Shown: positions 55,042-64,000 of the stretch, in pieces | How the letters are laid out: the number at the start of each line of letters is the position of its first letter | Numbering within the stretch: position 1 is the first letter of the stretch | Assembly: GCF_022965805.1 (NCBI RefSeq) | Contig: NC_133101.1 | Coordinates: 47,820,342 to 47,884,341 of the forward strand | Direction: 5' to 3' | DNA: 64,000 bases | From: Primulina eburnea | Taxonomy: Eukaryota; Streptophyta; Magnoliopsida; Lamiales; Gesneriaceae | Translations under genes and position numbers: made by a program | Notes under the pieces: model-generated | What the model saw: the letters and a program-made list of their open reading frames with translations, nothing else | Told to the model about the DNA's origin: nothing | The model's database searches: none

Positions 55042-55111
55042 ATACAAAGATTTTTGGGACATTAGTAATTCTGTTTTGAGGATTTAGATGTTGATTTTAG
55101 TTTCCTTTCAG

Positions 55112-56215
55112 ATGTCAGGAGATGGAAGCAGTCACGGTAGTGTGGGACATGGCCGTTATGGCGACGATGAAGCTGGCCGAGAACATCGTCGTAGAGATCG
55201 TGACGGAAGGCGTCACCGAGATCATGATGAAAGGAGACGTAGGAATCGTGTCAACGTTATGGATTTCATGAAGATTGGACCTCCACCATTGACCGGAGAT
55301 GAGAATGCTGATGTTGCTGAAGCTTGGGTCAATATCATGGAGCAGTGTTTTCGAGTTTTGCACTATGACGAGGATGAGAAGATGGAGGTAGCTGATTTCA
55401 TGATTCAAGGAAAAGCTCAGAAATGGTGGAAACATGTTTCTGTCATTCTAGTTCAGCAGCATGGACGAATTCGTCGGGAACATTTCCGTCAGGCCTTCAT
55501 CAATCATCACTTTCCGCCAGCTCTTTGTCAGGCGAAGGAGATGGAATTGTTGACCATTAAGCAAGGAGATTCGAACATTGAGGATTATTAGAAGCGTTTT
55601 AGGGATCTGTTGCCGTATGCTCCTCACATAAGTGAGAATTCTGCATCAAAATATTCTCACTTTTTGAATGGTTTAAACCAGGAGATTTTTGATCGGGTTT
55701 CTGTCTGTGATGATCCTACTTCGTACGAAGGATTAGTGAATCGTTGTCGTCAAGCCGAGATCAGTATTGCTAGGAGGAAGGCTATGCAAGCTACCAAAAG
55801 TTTTAGTTCGTTGGGACCAAGGGGTCAGTCTTTCAAGAAGTCTGTATCTTCTTCTTCTTCCGGTTCTGGAGGAGTGCACAGCTTTGGCAGGAAAAAGATG
55901 CAATGTGGCCACTGTGGAGGCAATCACCAGACGGAGAATTTTTGAAGAGCAACAGGTGCTTGTTTCAATTGTGGTGGTTTTGGTCACATGAAGAGGGATT
56001 GCCCTAATTTGGAGAATCAAAGTGGAGGCGGAAGTTCTATGATAGGGTCTTACGGTGGAAAACATTCTGAGGCCACTGTGCAACAGAAAGGTTTTCTTGC
56101 TCAAGGTTCTCGTCGTGGAGGAATATCACAAGGATCTAAGCAACGCCCACGGGTTCAGGGGCAAGTGTTTGCCCTAAACCAAGAACAAGCTGAGGAGCAT
56201 AACGAGAGAGTCATT
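55112..56215 (+). pseudogene. gag: Gag of element E, two internal stops
   Basis: Starts ATG 55112 (MSGDGSSHGS) after a run of Arg/Asp/His. The capsid core has VAEAWVNIMEQCFRVL and KAQKWWKHV, then LTIKQGDSNIEDY followed by TAG at 55589-55591. It continues from RFRDLLPYAPHI to a first zinc knuckle CGHCGGNH near 55900, whose last Cys is lost, next to a TGA at about 55943. A complete second knuckle CFNCGGFGHMKRDC follows at about 55957-55998. Two knuckles distinguish it from the gag of H. The frame then runs directly into protease with no intron-like segment. Confidence 0.88.
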
Positions 56216-58744
56216 GCAGGTAATTTTCTTTTATGTGGTATTCCTGCATATGTATTAATTGACACTGGGGCATCGCATTCATTTATAGCATCAACATTTT
56301 TTAAGAAGCATAAACTACCCTTCGTGTCATTAGATGTTTTGTTGTCGGTGTCTACACCGATGAGACAAGAGGTTTTAGCTAAGCGACTTGTAGTAGACTG
56401 TTTGCTAGAGTTTGAGGGAAATTACTTGTCTGCCAATTTGATGATATTGGCTATGGAAGATTTCGATTGTATTATGGGAATCGACCTTTTGACTAAGTAT
56501 AGAGCGACTGTATATTGTTTTCAACGTCTCGTTCAGTTTCGTCTAGAATGAGACGAGAATTGGTTCTTCTTCATTGAGGGGGCTCGACCTCCAATGCCAG
56601 TAGTGTCTGCTGTAAAGGCACAACGGGCTTTAGCGAAAGGAGGATAAGGATACCTCATTTATGTTGTTGATGTAGCGAAGGATGTAATCGACGTGAAGAA
56701 CATTCCAGTTGTCGATGAATTTCCTGATGTTTTCCTCGATGAAATTCCTGGATTTCCTCCGGAGAGGGAAGTGGAAGCGGAGATAGAGTTGGTACCAGGA
56801 ACCACACCTATCTCCAGAGCGCCTTATAGTTTGGCACCAACAGAGATGAAAGAGTTGAAACAACAGTTAAAAGATATTTTTGACAAAGGGTACATTAGAC
56901 CCAGTGTGTCTCCTTGGGGAGCACCAGTGTTGTTCGTTAAAAAGAAGGATGGGTCTATGCGACTTTGCATAGATTGTCGATAGTTGAACCGAGTAACAAT
57001 CAAAAATAAATATCCGTTACCACGGATTGATGATTTGTTTGATCAACTGCAAGGGACTTCAGTGTACTCGAAAATCGATTTACGGTCTGGATATCAACTT
57101 CGAGTTCATCAACGTGATATCTCTAAGACTGCATTTCGAACAAGGTATGGGCATTAAGAGTTTCTAGTGATACCGTTTGGTTTGACGAATGATCCAGCAG
57201 TATTTATGGATTTGATGAACCGAGTATTCCTGGAATATCTTGATAAGTTTGTCATTGTCTTTATTGATGACATACTTGTATACTCTCGTAGTCTTGAAGA
57301 GCATGCACAACATTTAAGGATTGTGTTGCTAACCTTAAGGAATCACCAACTGTATGCTAAGTTGAACAAGTTCGAGTTTTGGCTCGACATAGTTGTCTTC
57401 TTGGGACATGTTATATCCAAAGATGGGATATCAGTGGATCCTACCAAGATCGAAGCAGTGTTGAGTTGGGCACGATCGGAATCAGCTCAAGAGATAAGAA
57501 GTTTTCTAGGTTTGGCAGGTTATTACCGGAGATTAATTTCAGGATTTTCTCAGATTGCCAAACCATTGACTCAACTGACGTGTAAGAATGTGCAGTTCGA
57601 ATGGACTCATGATTGTGAAAATAGTTTCAATGAACTGTGTCAACGTTTGACAACTGCACCAGTTTTAGCTCTGCCATCTGGATCAGAAGGGTACATTGTG
57701 TACACTGATGCATCACTTCAAGGACTTGGGTACGTTTTAACCCAGAATGGTAATGTGATTGCATATGCATCCAGACAGTTGAAGAAGCATGAAGAGAATT
57801 ATCCAGTTCATGATCTGGAATTGGCGGCGATTGGGTTAGCTTTGAAGATATGTCGATATTATCTCTACGGAGAGAGATTTGAGATCTTTACAGATCACAA
57901 GAGTTTGAAGTATATCTTCACTCAAGCAGAGTTGTATATGCGTCAAAGAAGATGGATGGATTTTTTTAAAGATTATGATTGAGAAATCAAGTATCATCCA
58001 GGATCAGCGAATCTTACAGCTGATGCTCTTAGTCGCAAGGTGAGATTATCTGCACTTCAGACAAGTTTCATATCAAGTGTAATCCAAAATTGTTGTTCTC
58101 TGGGATTTCACTTTCGTCATAAGAAAATAATGGAACACATTCGAGTAACGAGCATTTTATCTGAACCAGTGTTGTATGCCAAAATCAGAGAAGATCAGTT
58201 TTCTGATCCGAAGATGAAAAAGTTAGCAAGGTTAGCTAATGGAGACAACACATCTGGATTTACGTTCCAAATAGATGGAACCTCGTGTCTGTCAGGAAGA
58301 ATCGTAGTTCAAGAAGATTCTAAATTGAGGGTTGAGATTTTATCTCAAGCTCATAGGAGTAAGTTGAGTATCCACCCTGGAAGCGTGAAAATTTATAAGG
58401 ATTTGAAGACCAGGTTTTGGTAGAAAGGTATGAAGAGAAATGTTTACCAGTTTGTAGCCAAGTATTTGGTTTCCGCTGTTTAATTGTTGTTATTAAGTGT
58501 AATATTGCATGTTTATTAGTCTGTTTAGTAGTGGCTCGGGTAAGGGCGCTACATTTGGTGGTATCAACTTGAAGAAGATTTGACTTATGTCGAGCAGCTG
58601 CTATTAATCCTGGGTAGGAAAGAGAAAAAGCACAGAAACAAGACCATTCCACTTATTCTAGTGCAATGGCAACGCCGAGGTACTGCAGAAGCGACTTGGG
58701 AGTTAGAGAGTCGTATGCGCTCAGAGTATCTTCATTTGTTTTGA
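56216..58744 (+). pseudogene. pol: Pol of element E, integrase core missing
   Basis: Protease LIDTGASHSFI near 56254; RT with [16 protein letters not shown] near 56909 and the FIDD block near 57257; RNase [12 protein letters not shown] near 57700 and [10 protein letters not shown] near 57892; the integrase zinc-binding part HRSKLSIHPGSVKIYKDLK to about 58420. After TAG near 58422 the frame soon enters the LTR-PBS scar (58460-58566). Then a chromodomain-like end follows (PLILVQWQRRGTAEATWELES, 58645-58710) to TGA at about 58744. Stops also lie near 56551, 56645, 56982, 57157 and 57981. The catalytic D, D and E of integrase are absent. Confidence 0.88.
58460..58566 (+). repeat. LTR-end plus PBS fragment inside pol of element E
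   Basis: 107 bases matching 54931-55037 at a constant offset: the last 94 bases of the LTR through GGGCGCTACA, then TTTGGTGGTATCA against TTGCGTGGTATCA of the PBS region. The orientation is the same as the element. It stands where the integrase core should be. Confidence 0.88.
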
Positions 58745-58816
58745 GTTGTATTTTATTCAGTTGTATTGTACTTCAGTTTTGATTTCGAGGACGAAATATT
58801 TGTAAGGAGGGGAGGA

Positions 58817-60108
58817 TGTAATGACCTGAATATTTGTTAAATTTTAATTAAGAGATAATTAATGAGTTGTTAATTAAGTTTTAAGGAATTGATAATTCGG
58901 GATTAAGCTGTTGGTATCCACCGAATTTTAAATGGATAACCCGACCTACTTCAGATTACATTATCTCGAGAAATCCAACTAGACCAAGGAGATTCTGACA
59001 CGTGGCAGATAAGATTGGTTCGAATTTTCTGAAATAGTCTGGATGCAGCCTATAAATGGAAGCCGAGTTCTTTTGTTTCTTCACCGCATTCTTCAGAGAG
59101 AGTTCTAGTTATACCTTAGTTTCTAGTCAGTTTCTAGGGCACTTTGGTGTCGGGAAGTTTCGGAGCTAGTATCGACTCGAGGAGGGTCCGTGAACTGAGA
59201 TCGAGACATCATCAGCGGGCTGTCGACGGACGCAGGAATAATCCTAAATCCTTAGATAGTGTTTTAAGGATCATTAGGGAGATCCTTGTAGCATGTTTGT
59301 TCTGGTTGTTAGTGATTTCATTATGTTTGTATTCTCTAGGTTCAGAGCTTTCTGTCAGATTGTTTTAGTGAGGTACGTGATGTACTGACTGAGATATCCA
59401 AGCGTAATATAAACACTTATATGATGTATATTTATTTGTTGCATGATACATGTTTTACTGCATTGACATATCATGTTGAGCCTGATATCTTTTGAGATAT
59501 ACCTCGTTTGTGGGCCGCTCATCCCTATTCTGTATTGTGGACGATGGGGCATCGAGAGCTACAGTGTCCGACGAGACCTGCGGGCTCTGATGACCTGGAC
59601 ATTACAGGTCCACGTCTTGATGATGAGTATGGGAGCCAAAACATGCCTAGAGCAGATCAGAGACTACACACCAGGCGCCTTTAGACTGAGCATGAGATTC
59701 TTGACTTGATCCTTGATATCCTAGCATATTGCATTTCTCATGCATCATATCAGTTTGTATACTCGTACATTCTCGTATTGGGCGATTGTCGCTTACATCC
59801 TTGTTTTCATCTTGGGCACCCCATTCCACGGGGCAGGTCTTAGGTTGGACGGTTCGGACGACCAGGACAGTGGCTAGAGCAGTTGGGTTTTCGGTGGTGA
59901 TCCAGTGGAGGTTTTCTGTGGTTTATCGTTTTCTCGTTCAGGATTATGTTATGGTTGTATTAATGTTTAAGACTGTTGTTATTGTTTTGTTTTCGTTTGG
60001 GTTGTAAAATGATTAAGTATTTGGTTTCCGCTGTTTAATTGTTGTTATTAAGTTTAATGTTGCATGTTTATTAGCATGTTTAGTAGTGACTCGGGTAAGG
60101 GCGCTACA
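58817..60108 (+). mobile_element. 3' LTR of element E
   Basis: Preceded by the polypurine tract AAGGAGGGGAGGA (58804-58816) and the GAGGACGAAAT motif near 58788. Begins TGTAATGACC and ends GGGCGCTACA, then CAACT. TATA box at 59050-59059. Confidence 0.92.
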
Positions 60109-60278
60109 CAACTAGTCGACAGATCAGTTCCACTAGAAAACATCACTTCTAATTGATGTCTTCTTAGTTTTGAATACTTCAGTTGATGTAGGACTTTCCA
60201 GTTTAGTTACGTGAAGTCTTCCATTCTAATTACCAATTCGTTTACTGAACTTTGTATAATCGGTTTCAAGACATATTT
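60109..60278 (-). mobile_element. Relic of a G-like LTR, right part
   Basis: Continues the sequence cut by E, with CAGTTGATG/CAACT-type motifs as in the G LTR near 20600-20830. It ends where the K LTR begins. Weak similarity, judged by motif style and context. Confidence 0.4.
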
Positions 60279-63016
60279 TGTGACGAACCGTACTTTTTAT
60301 ACTTAAAATTTGCGGAAAAATTAAAAATTTTCTTAAATATAAACATCCATACGGTCGTCACTCATCATTCATCAAAATAATATTTGAAATCAATATCGTC
60401 CACTAAAATTTGCTAAAAGAAAAGCTGCCTCATAATATCTAACATTCAAATCATAAAATCAGAGTGTAAATGTTTTCATGCTTAAAATCTTAAGATGAAG
60501 TAGGCGGTCCTCGCGTCTAGCCTCCCACTCAGTCCAAGCCTGCCCCTTGGTCGCCACCTCCCGTCTCCTCATCAACATAGTCACCTGCATCGATCAAGTC
60601 TAGTAAGTCTAAAGACTCAACACGTATAAACTGGGATAACGAGTACTACATAATAAAATCGCATGCATCTTAAAAATAGAATGTACATAACTTGAAACTC
60701 GAGCTTGCATAATAAACTTGAACATACGTACGTACATAACTAGACGTGCCATCAACATAAACTTTCATAAACATACTGCATACTTGAACATACGTAACTT
60801 CATCATTTTCGTAGGGGATGTTTCAAAGCAAGTGACCCATACATAATAAACGCCTGATCAGACAAACCACGGTATTGGGCTGAAAGGGACGTATCCACTG
60901 CCACATACATGAGATCCCCGTTCATAATTTAACGGGCTGGTTGGTCCCCGTTCATAATTTAACGCTTTCCAACCATGATCTAACCCGTTCATAATTTTAC
61001 GGGGTGGAGAGGTCCTCGGCCACGTTCACCGACTTCCAAACCCATTCATAATTTGGTCACGAGACATTTAGCATACCCCAAAAACTTAAATATTTCCTTG
61101 CACGTCATACATACTTACTTGGCGTTGAGGGATTCGTTGGACTTCGATCGGGGCCGTTGCTGCACATACTAACATGAATTTGCATACTTAACTTGCATAA
61201 CTTAACGTAGAATCATACTTACTCTCGAGTTCAATCAATTCTTAAGACATTCTAAAATTTCCCATGACGCGACCCTACCAATCCTTGCACTAAACCATGA
61301 CATCAAACCTCGAAGCATGCTAAATTATTTTTCCCAAAAAAACGAAGGACACGGACCCCGTGCCTGGGTCCGTGCATGGGTCCGTCTAGACTCTGTAAAA
61401 AGACATCGAAAAGGAGGAGGGGTACGGACCCCGTGCCTAGGTCCGTGTGGGGGTCCGTGTAGCCTCGGGAATTCGGCACCGCGAAAGAAACAAAGGCACG
61501 GAACCCGTGTAAGGGTCCGTGTAGGGGTCCGTCTAGTCTCTGGAAAAAAACACTTCGAGGGAAACAGGGGCACGGACCCCGTGCCAGGGTCCGTGTGGGG
61601 ATCCGTGTGGCCTCGATTTTCTGAACCTGCAAGGAAAAACTTACACAATATCTATTCTCCCAATCGAACGACTAATGGAACGGAATTAAACACCTTGAGA
61701 CCATCCTAAGTCACCATAACATCGATCTAAACTCGTACGAACACCCAAACAACGACGTTCCCCTACGATACATACAATTTGAGGAAAACGCGGCAATTGA
61801 CACCAGTTAGTTCCTACGACTTCTTGTGCATTCTATTGCCTATCAACACCGAACGAGATGATAAATAATGACCCAACATCATACCGATCATACCTAGATG
61901 CAGCAACAATCACCCGTCGATTTCCAACGAAGCCTGCAACAAATAACTTCAAGAACACAATTTTCGTAAAAGTCACAGTTTGAGCAGTCTCACGAAAAAC
62001 GCCATAACTCACTCAATTTTCATCAAAAAATCTCGAATTTTATATCAAATCGAAGGCATCAAAAAGTTCTACAATTTTGTAGTTGAAAGATTTCTCAAAA
62101 TATCGACTGAAAAATATCAGTTTCAACCAGAACTGTAAAAGCGTAAATTTCAGATCTAAAGAGGGTTTGAAAAGCGATTTAAACATGATTGCTCAAACTT
62201 CTAGACAACATACACATGGTTTTACGCATAAATAACAACGCACGCATAATATGACATGATCGATGCATCAAGAACAGAATATATGTGCCTTTTGATATTT
62301 AAAGATACCGTAACGACGACACCGAAGCGGAGATGGAGCGAGGCTTGATCCGGGACGAACGTGGCACCGTTTTCTTGCAATAAAAATCCATCGAAATTTG
62401 CTGGAAAGTTAAGGGGAAGGGGCGGCTGCTTTCTACCTTAGAACCCTAGGTTTTTCTTTCTTTTAAAATCTGAAAATGAGATGTGTAGGGTGTGTTGTGT
62501 GTTTTAGTATGTGTAAAAACGTGTAAGTGTGTGTGAGTGTGTGTAACGTGTGTGTGTGTTTTATTTAGGAGAGATTCTAGCTAAATTAACTATTTAAAAT
62601 ACTACTTAAAGGTTAACACTTAATAATTCACTCAAAACTCTCCAATTAAAATGATCTCACACCAATTTTTTTTTTTAAAAATTTTAAACTCTGAAATCAC
62701 TAAATACATAATAATGCTTTAAAATATTAAAACTTAATAACTTATTAAAAATGCCCCATCCTCAACTTGGATATAAAATACCATGTTTTAAATTGTCACA
62801 ATCGTCACCGGTCTCTTCCTCGATCCCGCCTCGAATAATCGCCTGAAACATGAAGCTTGAAAATGACATTTTAACGTGTATCACAATGAACGTGAATAAT
62901 TTAAAATAATTCATTTTCATAACTTATGCATGGCTAAAACTCATTTAAAAATAATTAAATGATCTAATAATTAAATAAATGCATGGGTTATACGTGTACT
63001 GAATTTGGGCACTACA
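60279..63016 (-). mobile_element. 3' LTR of element K (family C)
   Basis: 2,738 bases, TGTGACGAACC... to ...GGCACTACA on the plus strand. It matches the solo LTR C in order: ACCGTACTTTTTA, the module at 60618-60506, CCGTTCATAATTTAACG blocks near 60920-61000, the hairpin array and the CGATCCCGCCTC block near 62822. Open frames at 61303-61709 on both strands arise from the array. Confidence 0.9.
61350..61615. repeat. Hairpin minisatellite in the K LTR, four units of 73-74 bases
   Basis: Units begin (C/T)ACGGA(C/A)CCCGTG at 61350, 61423, 61497 and 61571. Each unit has CACGGACCC facing GGGTCCGTG arms. Spacing is almost constant, more regular than in LTR C. Confidence 0.88.
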
Positions 63017-63035
63017 GTTCCTCCCCCACTTATAA
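63017..63035 (-). other. Polypurine tract of element K
   Basis: On the minus strand AAGTGGGGGAGGAAC precedes the LTR start TGTAGTGCCC. The GAGGACGAAAT motif is just upstream, as in A and E. Confidence 0.75.
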
Positions 63036-63052
63036 AGATTTCGTCCTCGAAA

Positions 63053-64000
63053 TTAAGTCTTACCGAACAACTCCGGGTAGCGAAGTCTCATATCTGTCTC
63101 TGACTCCCATGTGGCCTCTTCCACGGATTGGTTTAGCCACCGGACTTTGACTAGCTTAGTCACTTTTTTCCGGAGCCTACGCTCTTGCCTGTCTAGGATT
63201 TGGACTAGTTTTTCCTCGTAAGACAAGTCTGGAGTCAGCTGCAACGGCTCATAACTCAGAATATGCGAAGGATTCGCCAGATATTTCCTCAGCATCGAGA
63301 CATGGAACACATTTTGCACCCCGGCCAGATTCGGCGGAAGGGCAACACGATAAGCTAGTGTCCCAACTCTGTCCAAAATCTCGAACGGCCCAATGAACCT
63401 CGGACTCAGTTTGCCTCTCTTTCCAAATCTCATAACACCCTTCATAGGTGCTATCTTCACAAAGACGTGGTCACCAACGGCAAACTCGAGATCTCTCCTC
63501 CTCTTATCTGCATAGCTCTTCTGACGGCTTTGGGCGGTCTTCATTCTGTCACGAATCTTGGCCACCACGTCTGCAGTCTGTTGAACTATCTCTGGACCAA
63601 GTTCTGTTCTCTCACCAACTTAATCCCAATGAACTGGTGATTTGCACTTCCTCCCGTACAACGCCTCATAGGGAGCCATACCAATAGATGCTTGGAAGTT
63701 GTTGTTGTATGTGAACTCCACTAGAGGTAGTCTAGACTCCCAAGTTCCTTGAAAATCAATCATGCACGCTCTCAGCAAATCCTCTCAAATCTAAATCACT
63801 CGCTCAGACTGACCATCTGTCTGCGGGTGGAAAGCTGTACTGAAAAGCAACTTCTTCCCCATGGCCGCATGTAAGCTCTTCCAGAAGGACGACGTAAACC
63901 TTGGGTCCCTGTCGGATACAATTGAAACTGGAAATCCATGTAAACGAACTAACTCCCCGAGATAAAGCTCCGCATACTGTGTCATGGAGAAAGTCGTCTT
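63053..64000 (-). pseudogene. pol: End of pol of element K: integrase core and chromodomain
   Basis: Reading leftward from the window edge: integrase core with SDRDPRFTSSFWKSLH near 63915 and QTDGQSERV near 63800, which includes the catalytic Glu; the VEFTYNNNFQASIGM block; then KIRDRMKTAQSRQKSYAD (63568 downward), GDHVFVKIAP, the GPFEILDRVG block and a C-terminal chromodomain (VKVRWLNQSVEEATWESE near 63135-63080) to the stop at 63053. Two stops near 63785-63790 and one at 63620-63622 interrupt it. The C-terminal 171 residues are undamaged. Chromodomains of this type guide integration to particular chromatin. Confidence 0.88.

Larger units (their letters stand above)
53725..60108 (+). mobile_element. 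Element E: Ty3/gypsy chromovirus with damaged pol, TSD CAACT
   Basis: LTRs 53725-55024 (1,300 bases) and 58817-60108 (1,292 bases) are flanked by CAACT (53720-53724, 60109-60113). The 3' LTR begins TGTAATGACC; the 5' copy begins AGTAATGACA, so its TG has been lost. Both end GGGCGCTACA. PBS, gag with zinc knuckles, protease, RT, RNase H and part of integrase are present. The integrase core is replaced by a 107-base copy of the LTR end plus PBS. The LTR family is unrelated to A, B, C and H and lacks their hairpin module. Confidence 0.92.
60279..64000 (-). mobile_element. Element K: Ty3/gypsy chromovirus, minus strand, runs off the right edge
   Basis: The 3' LTR is 60279-63016, followed (leftward in element terms preceded) by the polypurine tract and the end of pol. 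The LTR is of family C, so K reveals what the solo LTR at 3747-6612 came from. Neither the 5' LTR nor gag lies in the window. Confidence 0.9.

Overview
The window looks like a repeat-dense stretch of a plant nuclear genome, most likely a eudicot. The evidence is plant-type Ty3/gypsy (chromovirus and Athila-like) and Ty1/copia elements, tRNA-iMet and tRNA-Asp type primer-binding sites, and the edge of one intron-containing plant gene. No bacterial operon, rRNA, tRNA or CRISPR array was seen. The species cannot be fixed from the sequence alone.

Layout. Positions 1-940 hold the 5' part of a minus-strand host gene for a NUMOD3-motif protein, running off the left edge. From about 1474 to the right edge almost everything is retrotransposon. 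I use letters for the families. B copy 1 (about 1474-6981) is a solo LTR split by C (3747-6612), a reverse-oriented solo LTR with a perfect TTCAT target-site duplication. After a spacer with an 18-bp minisatellite comes A (7788-51995), an old chromovirus whose 3' LTR has been cut into four pieces spread over 36 kb. Inside the first cut sits a second solo LTR-B (16623-32810). It is interrupted by G (19536-32727, minus strand, no coding capacity), and G is interrupted by F (22518-31847), a young copia element. The second cut holds H (33808-40019), a chromovirus with half of pol and most of its 3' LTR deleted. The third cut holds L (40631-51912), an Athila-like element. Further right, E (53725-60108) is a chromovirus inserted in a G-like relic. 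K (60279 to beyond the right edge, minus strand) shows a 3' LTR of family C and the end of its pol.

The most interesting object is L. Between pol and its 3' LTR it carries two extra sense-strand genes, now frameshifted. One encodes a Cys-rich protein of unknown function. The other is an intronless copy of a plant LOG gene (cytokinin riboside 5'-monophosphate phosphoribohydrolase, the cytokinin-activating enzyme). Matching LTRs, a tRNA-Asp-type PBS and a perfect GCATG target duplication bracket the whole unit, so these genes moved as cargo of the retrotransposon.

Other cross-element observations follow. A two-part LTR module (GAGTCTTTAGACTC, then about 84-89 bases, then ACCCGAGGACC) is shared by four otherwise different Ty3/gypsy LTR families. 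There is an intron-like segment exactly between gag and protease in H and probably in A. The integrase core is lost in three separate elements (E, F and H), in E together with an LTR-PBS scar inside pol. Relative insertion order follows from nesting: A first, then B copy 2, then G, then F; H and L entered other parts of the A LTR independently.
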